Origin: SMYC01 sp965197495
GTDB taxonomy: Bacteria; Acidobacteriota; Vicinamibacteria; Marinacidobacterales; SMYC01
Assembly (NCBI GenBank): GCA_965197495.1
Contig: OZ240210.1
Location: 8,184,001-8,248,000, forward strand
DNA length: 64,000 bases
Reading direction: 5' to 3'
A program made the translations under genes and the position numbers. Position 1 is the first letter of the stretch. Every line of letters begins with the position of its first letter. The notes under the pieces are model-generated. The model searched no databases. It saw only the letters and a program-made list of their open reading frames with translations, and was not told where the DNA came from. Shown one piece after another: positions 27,310 through 35,859 of the stretch.

Positions 27310-28080
27310 ATGTGTAGAAACCTTCTCCTTGGTCTCCTGTTGGGTATTACCGGGCCGGCACTGCCGGCTGAAGCTCAGGAAAATCCGTTCGACACGACCG
27401 TCGATGTACGGATGGGCACGCATGTGTTCCGTGCCGAATGCGGCCGTTGCCACGGCCGTGACGCCAAAGGCAACGATGAAACGGGGGCCCCCGACCTGAC
27501 CACCGCCGCGAGTACTCCCGCCAAGCTCTTCGAAGTCATCCGCGACGGCATTCCGGGCACCACGATGATCGGGATCGGCTGGGCGCCAGACCAGACGGTT
27601 TGGCAGATCGTCGCGTATATCGACTCGCTGAACCTCGACCCGGACGACGTCGATCTGCCGGGGAGCGCAGACCAAGGTCAAAAACTCTACATCGGCAAGG
27701 GGAACTGCGCGAGCTGTCACATGCTAGGCGGTAGCGGCGGTCGTCTCGGCCCCGATTTGTCGACGGTCGGGAACCGACGCGACCCCGACGAGCTCAAGAA
27801 AGACTTGATGGATCCGAACGAGACCGTTTTGCCGCGTTGGTGGACGATGAAAGTCACGCGCGCGGACGGCTCCGTCGCCAAAGGACTTCGAATGAACGAA
27901 GACACGTTCACCCTCCGCATTATGGATGAAAACGAGAACCTTTGGCATTTCTCGAAAGGCCAGATCCGCTCGAGCGAACGGATCGAGACATCCACCATGC
28001 CGAGCGCTTCAGAAACGCTGAGCGCGAGCGAAGTGGACGACTTGGTCGCCTACCTCTTCTCGTTGCGGAAGGAGAGCTGA
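27310..28080 (+). CDS. Di-haem c-type cytochrome, periplasmic
   Basis: A 256-residue secreted cytochrome with two haem-binding motifs, CGRCH at about 44-48 and CASCH at about 133-137, each followed by a class I cytochrome fold. A signal peptide (LLLGLLLGITGPALPAEA) exports it. ATG at 27310 is preferred because AAAGG lies 7 bp before it; an in-frame ATG at 27295 is also possible. The gene ends 2 bp before the PQQ dehydrogenase start, so the two form an operon. The cytochrome most likely takes electrons from the dehydrogenase. Residues 150-250 (LPRWWTMKVTRADGSVAKG) resemble the DUF1592-like or haem-domain tail seen in related cytochromes. Confidence 0.92.
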   Translation: MCRNLLLGLLLGITGPALPAEAQENPFDTTVDVRMGTHVFRAECGRCHGRDAKGNDETGAPDLTTAASTPAKLFEVIRDGIPGTTMIGIGWAPDQTVWQIVAYIDSLNLDPDDVDLPGSADQGQKLYIGKGNCASCHMLGGSGGRLGPDLSTVGNRRDPDELKKDLMDPNETVLPRWWTMKVTRADGSVAKGLRMNEDTFTLRIMDENENLWHFSKGQIRSSERIETSTMPSASETLSASEVDDLVAYLFSLRKES

Positions 28081-28082
28081 CG

Positions 28083-29720
28083 ATGAAACACCTCGCTTTC
28101 GCCTTCGCACTCTTCTCGTGCGTTCGGATGGCCGCGGGTCAAGAGCAAGAGACGTCGCGCGAGAATCAACCAACCCCGGCACTCAAACCGGTGACTTGGG
28201 AGCGGCTTTTGAACGCCTCCAGCGAGCCCGAAAACTGGCTCATGTATTCGGGAACGCTCGACAGCCAGCGGTTCAGCCGGTTGGACCAGGTTGACAAACA
28301 GAACGTCAGAAAGCTCGAACTCAAGTGGGCCTATCAGATCCCCGAGATCGATCGCGCCGAGACGGTACCGATCGTTGTCGATGGCGTGATGTTCATTACC
28401 GAGTCGCCGAGCAACGTCGTTGCTGTCGACGCGAGTACCGGCCGCCCCTATTGGCGCTATGACCATGAGCTTCCGGACGACCTTCGGATCTGCTGCGGCC
28501 GGAACAATCGCGGCGTCGCGATCCTGGGCGAGACGTTGTTCATGAGCACGCTCGACGCGCACATCGTCGCCATCGATGCCCGCAGCGGCAGCTTGAAGTG
28601 GAACGCGGAGACCGCGGACCACAAAGCCGGCTACAGCAAGACGGCCGCTCCGCTCGTCGTCAAGGACTTGGTCGTCACTGGAATCGCCGGCGGCGAATAC
28701 GGCATTCGAGGATTCCTCGATGCGTATCACGCGGAAAGCGGCGAGCGTGCGTGGCGGCTGAACACGATACCAGGGCCCGACCACCCCGACAACCGCACGT
28801 GGCCCGGCGACTCCTGGCGCACGGGCGGCGCGGCGACGTGGATCACCGGGGCCTACGATCCGGACCTCGACCTCATCTACTGGGGCACGGGCAACCCCGG
28901 CCCGGACTGGAACGGTGAAGTACGGATGGGGGACAACCTTTATTCCGACTCCGCTCTGGCGGTCAACGCCGACAGCGGTGAGCTCGAGTGGTACTTCCAG
29001 TTCACGCCATGGGACGTGCACGACTGGGACGCCATCCAGGTTCCCATCCTCGCGGATCTCGAGCTCAACGGTGAGTCGCGGAAAATCATGATGTGGGCCA
29101 ACCGCAACGCTTTTTACTACACGCTGGATCGCGAGACCGGAGAGTTCCTGGTCGGAACGCCCTACGCGAAACAGACGTGGGCGGAGGGTCTCGATGAGAA
29201 AGGACGACCCATCCGCCGTGCCGGAAAACTACCGACTCCCGAGGGCAACGTCGTGTCGCCCTCGATCGGTGGCGGCACCAACTGGTGGTCGGCCGCCTAC
29301 AGCCCACGAACCGAGCTGTTTTACGTGACCGCCTATGACGGCGAGCAGGAGTTTTTCATTCGCGAGCAGGAATATCGCGAGGGCGAGCAGTTCACCGGCG
29401 GTGGCGCGCAAAACGTGAAACCCGGGGACAGCTACAAGAGCGCCATCCGGGCTCTGGATCCGCGGACGGGCGATCTACGCTGGGAGTTCGAGATCCAGCC
29501 GCGTTCCACGTCCGGCCTCCTCGCGACTGCAGGTGACTTGGTCTTCGGCGGCACGGTCGACGGCTATTTCTTCGCGCTCGACGCTGCAAGCGGGCAGGAG
29601 CTGTGGCACATCGCGGTTGGCGCCCGCGTGCACTCCGCGCCGTTGACCTATTCCGTCAACGGCGAGCAGCTCATCACGGTAGCGGCCGGCAACGTGGTGT
29701 TCACGTTCGGGCTGGACTAG
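28083..29720 (+). CDS. PQQ-dependent alcohol dehydrogenase-type quinoprotein
   Basis: A 545-residue periplasmic quinoprotein with an eight-bladed propeller and a signal peptide (HLAFAFALFSCVRMAAG). Active-site features of the family are visible: the vicinal disulfide Cys-137/Cys-138 in DDLRICCGRNNRG, the Ca-binding Glu at about 205 (AGGEYGIRG), and the catalytic Asp in FTPWDVHDWDAI (about 311-316). Repeated W-motifs (DAASGQELWHI, DPRTGDLRWEF) mark the blades. It oxidises a primary alcohol or aldehyde and passes electrons to cytochrome c; the substrate cannot be inferred. It is translationally linked to the upstream cytochrome gene. Confidence 0.92.
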   Translation: MKHLAFAFALFSCVRMAAGQEQETSRENQPTPALKPVTWERLLNASSEPENWLMYSGTLDSQRFSRLDQVDKQNVRKLELKWAYQIPEIDRAETVPIVVDGVMFITESPSNVVAVDASTGRPYWRYDHELPDDLRICCGRNNRGVAILGETLFMSTLDAHIVAIDARSGSLKWNAETADHKAGYSKTAAPLVVKDLVVTGIAGGEYGIRGFLDAYHAESGERAWRLNTIPGPDHPDNRTWPGDSWRTGGAATWITGAYDPDLDLIYWGTGNPGPDWNGEVRMGDNLYSDSALAVNADSGELEWYFQFTPWDVHDWDAIQVPILADLELNGESRKIMMWANRNAFYYTLDRETGEFLVGTPYAKQTWAEGLDEKGRPIRRAGKLPTPEGNVVSPSIGGGTNWWSAAYSPRTELFYVTAYDGEQEFFIREQEYREGEQFTGGGAQNVKPGDSYKSAIRALDPRTGDLRWEFEIQPRSTSGLLATAGDLVFGGTVDGYFFALDAASGQELWHIAVGARVHSAPLTYSVNGEQLITVAAGNVVFTFGLD

Positions 29721-29778
29721 TCCTCATTACCTGCTTCTCGCAACGTCGCCCTGATATGATATTGACAGGTTCGTGGTC

Positions 29779-29985
29779 ATGATCGATCGAACGCCCGAAA
29801 CGTACGCCTACGCGCGCGCTCCTCGACCCGAGGAGCCTGACGTGCCCCTCGCCGACGCGTACCTGAAGGCGGTGGGACAGGTCGAGGCTCTCCCGCGAAA
29901 CCAGAGCGGTGAGGACAAAACTTGGGTCGAGAAAGCGATTGGCAACTGGGATCGCCACTACCGACAAGCCGTTCGCGTGCGCTGA
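29779..29985 (+). CDS. Small unknown protein upstream of a nucleotidyltransferase
   Basis: A 68-residue acidic protein starting MIDRTPETYAYARAPRPEEP and ending RHYRQAVRVR. No family recognised. Its stop is 6 bp before the nucleotidyltransferase-like gene, so the two are probably cotranscribed. By position it could be an antitoxin or partner for that gene; this is inference from arrangement only. Three other in-frame ATG/GTG starts lie within 10 codons, so the exact start is uncertain. Confidence 0.6.
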   Translation: MIDRTPETYAYARAPRPEEPDVPLADAYLKAVGQVEALPRNQSGEDKTWVEKAIGNWDRHYRQAVRVR

Positions 29986-29991
29986 GACGTG

Positions 29992-30498
29992 ATGGACTCT
30001 TTCCTCCAGCTCATGAGCACACTTTCGCGTGAGCCAGCAAGATATGTACTCGTCGGCGTCGCTGGCGTGAACTACTACGCGACATCGGGAGCGACCCTAT
30101 TCGCTACGAAGGACCGCGACCTTTTCCTTCCGCCGGACCCGGAGAACCTACTAACCGTTTGGCGGACGATCGAAGCTCAGGGCCTGCAGCTCTGGGCAGG
30201 CGCCGAGCCGCTGGGGAAGCCACTCGACCGTTTGCTAGCTGATCGCGTCGTCGAGCGAAAGGCTCTGACCAAAGCGACTGACGACGACGGTCTGGAAGTC
30301 GATCTCACGTTCGTTATGGCGGGATTCGAGTTCGATCAAGTGTGGAACGAGCGACGTGTGTTCCGTGTCGAAGACGTCGAGATTCCGGTGGCGCGGCTCA
30401 CGCACATCGTCACGTCCAAGGCCAAAGCAAATCGTCCGAAAGATCGTCTTTTCTTGGAGACGCACGCCGAAGCGCTCAAGGATTTGATGGACGACTGA
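29992..30498 (+). CDS. Nucleotidyltransferase-fold protein (AbiEii/DUF6036-like)
   Basis: A 168-residue protein with a minimal nucleotidyltransferase pattern: YVLVGVAGVNYYATSGATLF (the G-x-x-G helix of the fold), TKDRDLFLPPD with the metal-binding Asp pair, and a third acidic strand VDLTFVMAGF. The C-terminal region (VARLTHIVTSKAKANRPKDR) is typical of AbiEii/MenT-like enzymes. Such enzymes often act as toxins with a small upstream partner, which is present here. Its stop codon lies at the junction with a 27-bp sequence resembling an IS200/IS605 end. Confidence 0.75.
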   Translation: MDSFLQLMSTLSREPARYVLVGVAGVNYYATSGATLFATKDRDLFLPPDPENLLTVWRTIEAQGLQLWAGAEPLGKPLDRLLADRVVERKALTKATDDDGLEVDLTFVMAGFEFDQVWNERRVFRVEDVEIPVARLTHIVTSKAKANRPKDRLFLETHAEALKDLMDD

Positions 30499-30639
30499 GC
30501 GCGGGCGCTCCATCGCCTAAAGTAGCCGAGGATTTCTCGCTTTCCCTGAACGACTCGTCGTTTTCCGGCAACTCTCTTGCAGCGACCGAGAGCTTGTGGA
30601 GTGCAAAGCGATCCCGAGACACCGGGGCTCGTCGGAAGC

Positions 30640-31426
30640 CGAGCGCTCCGCTTCTTCTGAGCCGGCGGCGAAAGCGCACTACCTCGCGAACGCCGGGGTT
30701 TTGATCGTCAGCGGTGAGACCAAGGTTGTTTTCGACCCTCTATTTCGGAACGACTATTGAATCTACCGCCTCCTGCTGGAGGAGTTGGAGCATGCCCTGT
30801 TCGCCGGGGAGCCTCCACTGGACGGAATCGACGCCGTGCTCATCAGCCACTATCACGAGGATCACTTCTCGCCTGTCGACATACTCCGACTTCTAAAAGA
30901 GCAACCGGAAATCCAGCTATATGCACCGGTTCAGGCTGTGTCGGGAATGAGAAGCATCGCCGATGCCAGCCACCACGAGATTTTCGATCGCGTGACCGAA
31001 ATTGCTCTCGAATACAAGGACGCGCCCGTCACCATCGAAGCGGGCGCCCTTACCATCGAGGCGGTACGCATCCCTCACTCCGGTTGGCCAGAGGGGAGGT
31101 TGGACGTAGAGAACATCGCGTATCGGGTAACGCTCGATGAGGCAACGACCGTCTTGCACCTGGGAGATGCAGATACGAAAGATGTTCATTTCGCACACGA
31201 CGCCGAGTATTGGGACCAGCGCCATACTGATATCGCGTTTCCTCCATACTGGTACTTCCAGTCGGAGGACGGTCGTTCCGTTCTCGAGCATCGGCTGAAA
31301 CCAACCCACGCGGTCGGCGTTCATGTGCCGGTAGCGATTCCGAGCGATCCGTCAAAGCGTCCCGCTGATCTTCAGAGCCACGATTTGTTCGTCGAGCAGG
31401 GAGAGACCAGGGACATCCCGCACTAG
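30640..31426 (+). pseudogene. Metallo-beta-lactamase-fold hydrolase with in-frame UGA
   Basis: An MBL-fold hydrolase of the UlaG-like type. AHYLANAGVLIVSGETKVVF precedes DPLFRNDY, then TGA at about 30760, then IYRLLLEELEHALF in the same frame. The zinc motif is in VLISHYHEDHFSPVD; more ligands are in HLGDADTKD and HAVGVHVP. The expected residue at the stop is not Cys (a Gly or Asp by comparison), so selenocysteine is unlikely. A start codon for the full-length form was not identified. TTG at 30785 could restart translation but would lose the first strands. Confidence 0.75.
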
Positions 31427-31432
31427 TTCGGC

Positions 31433-31894
31433 CTAGCGGGCCGTCCCGTTGTACTGCTCGTCGGTGGTCTTCTCGAGCCACGTGATGCCGCTGCCGAAGC
31501 CGACATGCACCTGCACGAAAGGCTCATCGGGCGCCGCGCCGTGCCAGTGCTCCACCATCGGTGGGGTGTAGTCGCTCTCCCCCTGTCCCATTTCCTTCAT
31601 CGGCTCGCCGCGCTTCTGCGTGCGCGCACGGCCTTCTTCCACAAACAATAGTTGGCCGTGCTCGTGGGAGTGCCAGGCCGACCGGGCGCTCGAGTCGAAG
31701 TGGCGCCGGGAGACATTGAGGTTCGTCGGCTCCATGCGCGTCGACACCCCGGTGAAGCGTGGGTCGCGATCCTTAAGAATGACCGCCTGCTCCGGGCTTT
31801 TTGCGTTGACCCAGTGCGCCGACACGACCACGCCCATTGCCATCCACAGCGTCCAACCCGCGATCCGAAGAAACCGCTTTGCTTGCTGCATCAT
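31433..31894 (-). CDS. Secreted cupin-domain protein
   Basis: A 153-residue protein with a signal-anchor (FLRIAGWTLWMAMGVVVSAH) and one cupin barrel. The metal motif is HSHEHGQLLFVEEG (two His plus Glu) with a partner His in VEHWHGAAPDEPFVQVHVGF. Cupins of this size often bind small carboxylates, sugars or act as isomerase/dioxygenase-like stress proteins; the role here is unknown. Its 3' end faces the MBL-fold pseudogene 6 bp away, with no clear terminator between. Confidence 0.85.
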   Translation of the reverse strand: MMQQAKRFLRIAGWTLWMAMGVVVSAHWVNAKSPEQAVILKDRDPRFTGVSTRMEPTNLNVSRRHFDSSARSAWHSHEHGQLLFVEEGRARTQKRGEPMKEMGQGESDYTPPMVEHWHGAAPDEPFVQVHVGFGSGITWLEKTTDEQYNGTAR

Positions 31895-31955
31895 CTCGAA
31901 ACTCCTCCGTCCGTGCCTCCTTGAACGTCAAGTCCGATTCTACGTCAACACGTCG

Positions 31956-32657
31956 TCAGTCGTCGAGGATTTGCTCGGCGGAACGGCCCATGCCGCGCAG
32001 GTAGTCACGAAGGGTTCGCCCCGGCTCGTCGGTGAACGTTTCGTCCAGCGTCCGGAGCTCGAGGACTCGATCGAGCCGAAAGTTGCGAAAGTCGTTTCTG
32101 AGCTCGCACCACGCGGTAAGCGTCCAGCTTCGCCCCCAGAAAAACGCGCCCAACGGAAGGATCGTGCGGTCGGATTCCTCTTTATCCTCCCTCTGGTATC
32201 GAAGCTTCAGCTTGCGCTTCTCCGTCAAGGCCGCGCGCACGGTGTCGAGCGCCTGAGCGCGCATCTCGGCTCGGAACGTGCGCAGCGCGTAGAGGGCGGG
32301 GCGCTTCGCGACTTTTAGGCGCGGCGGCAGCACCGCTTCGACTTTCGAGATGGCGGAGCGCGCGGGGCCCACGAGAGATTTATCGCCAAAGGCGCCCACG
32401 AGCCGAGCACCCAGAACGAGGGCTTGAAGCTCCTCGGCGTCGAACATGAGCGGAGGAAGATCGTAGTCCCGGCGTATCGTTTAGCCGACCCCGGCTTCGC
32501 CCGCGATGGGCGTTCCCGCGACCATGAGGTCCCGGATGTCCCGGTAGACGGTGCGCTCGGAAACGGAAAGCTGCTCCGCGAGCCAGGAGGCGGTGACGGC
32601 CCGCCTCCGGCCGCGAAGCAGCTGGATGATTTGGAAGAGTCGATCGGCGCGTCTCAC
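31956..32657 (-). pseudogene. YafY/WYL-domain transcriptional regulator with in-frame ochre stop
   Basis: A DeoR-type helix-turn-helix (RRADRLFQIIQLLRGRRRAV, then WLAEQLSVSERTVYRDIRDL) leads into GEAGVG, then TAA at 32483-32481, then TIRRDYDLPPLMFDAEELQA and a WYL domain (TLTAWCELRNDFRNFRLDRV). The family has GVGY at the stop position, so a TAT/TAC codon has become TAA. GTG at 32657 is the likely start. Such regulators usually control a neighbouring operon; the adjacent VOC-family gene on the same strand, also damaged, would be the candidate target. Confidence 0.85.
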
Positions 32658-32718
32658 AACACCGGCTATGGTACGGCAGAAGCGCCGATCGAGACAGGAT
32701 CAACAGGGCTTCGAAATC

Positions 32719-33073
32719 TACGCGCTCTCCTCGACGAGACCGATGGCGTTGCCGTCGACATCCGCAAAAGTCCCGATAACCGGGCCGTCCGGCATCACGG
32801 TGCGCGGCATCAGAACCTTGCCTCCGAGCTTTTCGGCTTGTTCGAGCGACGCATCCACGGACTCCGTCGACACGTAGAAGGTGACTTTGGGCCAGGCTGG
32901 TCACCGAGCTGCCCGACGCCACCGGGAATGCCTTGGCCGTTCACGGCCTCGACCATCCCGTACTTCATCGGATTGCTGGCATCGATCTTCCACCCGAAGA
33001 GCTTGCTGTAGAAAGACTGCAAACGTTCGCCGTTCTCGCCCATGACCTCGAACCAAACAACTGGATGCTGCAT
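32719..33073 (-). pseudogene. VOC-family (glyoxalase-like) protein, frameshifted
   Basis: A vicinal-oxygen-chelate protein of about 118 residues. ATG at 33073 follows AAGGAGA by 6 bp and reads MQHPVVWFEVMGENGERLQS with YSKLFGWKIDASNP. Near 32905 a 1-nt shift moves the frame, and the second beta-alpha-beta-beta-beta unit (VTFYVSTESVDASLEQAEKL to GTFADVDGNAIGLVEE) follows. Both halves are otherwise well preserved, so this is either a recent mutation or a sequencing error. Confidence 0.82.
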
Positions 33074-33119
33074 TAGATGTCTCCTTGTCATCGCCAACGG
33101 CGCTCCCATCGCGCCGCGT

Positions 33120-33471
33120 CAGACTCGAACGACAGCATGCACCGAGGCTCCTGACACCCTTCTGTCAGGAGAGTCGAACATCCTGCACGTTTGCTGACAC
33201 CGTTATGGCAGGAGGAGCCAAGACTTGAACCCGAAACGAGCCTCAGGGGTATGGTTATGCGAGCATCTTCTTGGGAACATCATCAGGCTGATCTTTGGAC
33301 TCGATCCTCACCGAGGAAGTCGCCCCACTGTACAAAATACCTCCGTGCGGCCGCGGGCGCACGTCATTGTGCGGAAGCTCCGATCGCGCGGAGTACAAAC
33401 GTATACGCATGATGGCCCGTGCTGGAAGCAGGCCCCCGTCGATCGCGCCAAGAAAAAAGTCAAAAAAAAAG
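33120..33471. other. Intergenic region with no recognisable gene
   Basis: About 350 bp between the VOC gene and ISL3 copy 3. It has a small hairpin CCTGACACCCTTCTGTCAGG at 33150-33169. A segment near 33220-33235, read on the minus strand as GGGTTCAAGTCTTGG, looks like a tRNA T-arm, but no acceptor or anticodon arm can be assembled. It ends in a run of nine A residues that contains part of the ISL3 target duplication. Confidence 0.5.
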
Positions 33472-33486
33472 GCCTCTCCTGCCATT

Positions 33487-34767
33487 TCAGTGGATCCTCT
33501 CGAGGGTGAGACCGCCACAGTTTAGGTAGACGAGACTGATGAGAGCTTCGGCAGAGTGGAGTCCAAAGCTGCGGTGGCTCAGCAGCCGGATTTTGTTGTT
33601 CATTCCTTCGAGTCGGCCGTTGCTGAGTCTCCACGTGACCCACGCGATGACGCCATCGAAGTGGCTGCGGATCATCTTCGCCGCGCGTTTGACGGGCTCT
33701 ATCCTCGAGCTCATAGCGCGCCGCAGCCATCCTCGGAGAAACTTCTTGGCCCATGTCTCGGTTTTGTAGGTGTAGAGGTCCATGAAGTCGTCGCGCAGAA
33801 GCATGGCGCGGTAGAGGCGACGATTAGCTCGCACCTGCTCGCGGAGCACCCGTTTGTCTTTCGCGCTGCGGTTGTGTTTGGCCTTGAGAAGGGGAAACTT
33901 GGTGTTCTTGAGGTTGCGCCGGGCAGTCCCTTTGAGCTCGCGCACCAGCTCGCGCCAGGTCTTATCCACGGCCTCGTTCAGATGCTTGACGATGTGGAAG
34001 CGGTCAAAGATCACCCGTGCCTGAGGAGCCTTTTTGCCGACGACAGTTATGTACGGCTCCCACATGTCCATGCTGACCGCTTCGAGCTCCGCGGCTCTTT
34101 GTGGTCCGAGCTTGCGGAAAAACCGCAGCAGCGTCTTGGCCTTGCGCTCCTTTCCCGCCCAGACGACCCGGCCGCTGAGATGGTCTATTACCACTGTTAA
34201 GTACTTGTGGCGTTTGCGGTAGCTGATCTCGTCCATCCCAATCACCCGCAATCCATCGAGCTCGCGCCGCTCATCCCGCTGCTCGGCAACCACTCGCTGG
34301 ATGATCCGTCGCACCGAACGCCACGTCACTCGGAAATAGTTCGCTACGGCGCTGACGTCCGTCCTCTGTGCCAGCCACGCTACCTCTTGTTCGAAGCTTT
34401 TGGTAAAGCGGCTTCCCTTGTCGGCCCAAGGCACCTTTTCTCTGACCACTCCACACCGCCGACATACCACTCGTCGGATCGAGTAGCGAAGATAGGTCCG
34501 GACTCCGAACAGGTCCAAGTGCCGCCAGTAGCGATTGTAGCGATCTTTGTTCTTGCGGACCTTTCGTCCGCAAATCCCGCACAGAGGCTTCCTCCTCCGT
34601 GGTACTACATCCACCACCACTCTGGCTTTGTCCGCCTGGAAGTGGAAACCTCGGACCCACAGGCCTTGCAATCCGATGAGCTTGTTGACTAACGTAGTAA
34701 CGCGCATCGCGGGAACGCTCTTTTCTCTTTCGGAAAAAAAGATTCTAGCGTTCTCGCCGATGCGCAT
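33487..34767 (-). CDS. ISL3-family transposase, intact
   Basis: A 426-residue DDE transposase of normal length. Residues about 55-110 hold two Cys pairs (LCGICGRK and CRRCGVV), a zinc ribbon, followed by a helix-turn-helix (DVSAVANYFRVTWRSVRRII). The DDE residues are Asp in VIGMDEISYRKRHKYL, Asp in VSMDMWEPYI and Glu in RLEGMNNKIRL. A second ATG (MRVTTLVNKLIGLQGL) 20 codons in is an equally good start. It is the reference copy for the two damaged ones in the window. Confidence 0.93.
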   Translation of the reverse strand: MRIGENARIFFSEREKSVPAMRVTTLVNKLIGLQGLWVRGFHFQADKARVVVDVVPRRRKPLCGICGRKVRKNKDRYNRYWRHLDLFGVRTYLRYSIRRVVCRRCGVVREKVPWADKGSRFTKSFEQEVAWLAQRTDVSAVANYFRVTWRSVRRIIQRVVAEQRDERRELDGLRVIGMDEISYRKRHKYLTVVIDHLSGRVVWAGKERKAKTLLRFFRKLGPQRAAELEAVSMDMWEPYITVVGKKAPQARVIFDRFHIVKHLNEAVDKTWRELVRELKGTARRNLKNTKFPLLKAKHNRSAKDKRVLREQVRANRRLYRAMLLRDDFMDLYTYKTETWAKKFLRGWLRRAMSSRIEPVKRAAKMIRSHFDGVIAWVTWRLSNGRLEGMNNKIRLLSHRSFGLHSAEALISLVYLNCGGLTLERIH

Positions 34768-34887
34768 CTACACATGGCTTACCCTCTCAACCCACGGGCC
34801 TCACCAAATGCCACTGCCCCTCAGCGGGAGACGAGGCTGTGGGAAACGCCCCCACGGTTCTGGTCGTTCAGACCTTGCTCACGACTG

Positions 34888-35582
34888 AGTTCTCTTCGAA
34901 GCCTGGAAGGGCGTTTTCCATAGCCTCCACTAATCGAGCCCCCCCTTCCTTATTCCATATGAACTGAGCGCGTGCGCTCCATCGCCTAAAGGCGATGGGT
35001 TCACGTCGCCGACTAAAGTCGGCTTGTCCTTGCCTCGTTTCACTACTCACTGACCTTGAAAGAATCGTCGTCCTGGGGCACGGCACCCTGCAACCCTATA
35101 TACTTCGCTATCACCTCATCCGTCACGTTGCCCGTTGTCACCACGAAGTAACCCCGTGCCCGTAGGTGCCGACCCCAGAACTCCTTCCGCATCGTCCGTA
35201 AGTCGCGCATCAGACGATTCGACGTCTTACCCTTGATCAACTGCATCACTCGACTCGGCGACAAATTCGGCGGCACGCTCAGCAACAGGTGCACGTGCTC
35301 AGGCCGCACATGACCCTTCAGTATTTCTATCTGGTTCCGAGCACAGATCTCCCGGATGAGATCCCGGAGACGAACCGCTACATCCCCTCTCAAGGCCGGC
35401 TTGCGGTACTTCGTGATAAATACGAAGTGATAGTTTAACTGCTACGTCGTGTGCGATGATTTACGATATCCTTTCACCTGGGGATCGTACCCCAAGCCTC
35501 CTAAAGGCTTCGCCTAAAGGCGTGGGATTTCAACCATCCCCGAGTGGGACATTAATCTTTCTTGTATATATATCAGGAGGGG
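34888..35582 (-). mobile_element. IS200/IS605-type insertion
   Basis: A 695-bp block that splits the ISL3 left arm. Its removal rejoins ACGACTG to CCTGTGGGCGCTC exactly as in ISL3 copy 2, and there is no target duplication, as expected for single-strand transposition. It has subterminal hairpins typical of this group: CATCGCCTAAAGGCGATG and GCCGACTAAAGTCGGC on the left, AAGCCTCCTAAAGGCTT and CGCCTAAAGGCG on the right. The outer 75 bp at the left end may not belong to the mobile unit proper. Confidence 0.85.
35043..35393 (-). CDS. tnpA: IS200/IS605 TnpA (Y1 HUH transposase)
   Basis: A small single-strand transposase. The HUH metal motif is in GHVRPEHVHLLLSVPP and the catalytic Tyr is probably that of VIAKYIGLQG near the C-terminus. 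The coordinates begin at a TTG. Recognisable family sequence (QLNYHFVFITKYRKPALRG) extends about 15 codons upstream to 35438, where a stop precedes it, but no ATG, GTG or TTG is found there. Either a rare start is used or the start codon has been lost. The first strand of the fold would be missing from the TTG form. Confidence 0.85.
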   Translation of the reverse strand: MRGDVAVRLRDLIREICARNQIEILKGHVRPEHVHLLLSVPPNLSPSRVMQLIKGKTSNRLMRDLRTMRKEFWGRHLRARGYFVVTTGNVTDEVIAKYIGLQGAVPQDDDSFKVSE

Positions 35583-35859
35583 CCTGTGGGCGCTCGTGGG
35601 AAACGCGAAGCGTTTTCCAAGCGATTGTGGAAAACGCCGCTCCACGTTTGTACGTGCTCACAACCTTTCCCTAAACGCCTCTCTCCCCCGGAGTTTCCGG
35701 CGTTTTCCACAATCGCGGCAGCGTCCATAGGCCATGCCCTCCAACACAAATCAGATCCCCCGAAACGACAGGAGAACCAAAAAAAGCTTAACAGGTTTCG
35801 CGGGACAAAATGGCTCGCGTTGCGGTCACGTCTGAAAACAGTGTTCACGTAGGCAGCAT

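Larger units (their letters stand above)
33472..35778 (-). mobile_element. ISL3-family element, copy 3, complete, carrying an IS200/IS605 insert
   Basis: Bounded by imperfect 25-bp inverted repeats (GCCTCTCCTGCCATTTCAG on one side, GGTTCTCCTGTCGTTTCGG read from the other) and by the perfect 8-bp direct repeat AAAAAAAG at 33464-33471 and 35779-35786. Without the 695-bp insert at 34888-35582 it is 1,612 bp, and its left arm then matches copy 2 at 13228-13413 exactly in layout. The transposase gene is intact. The left arm also carries several CGTTTTCCACAATCGC-type inverted motifs. Confidence 0.94.

Noticed and set aside
30640..31426. Selenocysteine at the MBL-hydrolase UGA
   Set aside because: The replaced residue is not Cys in the family pattern, it is not an active-site position, and no hairpin stands out downstream; a nonsense mutation is the simpler reading.
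33205..33310. A tRNA-like T-arm (GGGTTCAAGTC on the minus strand) followed by GCCA
   Set aside because: No matching acceptor stem, D-arm or anticodon arm could be assembled upstream, and the T-stem relies on G-T pairs. Kept only as a remark on the intergenic region.
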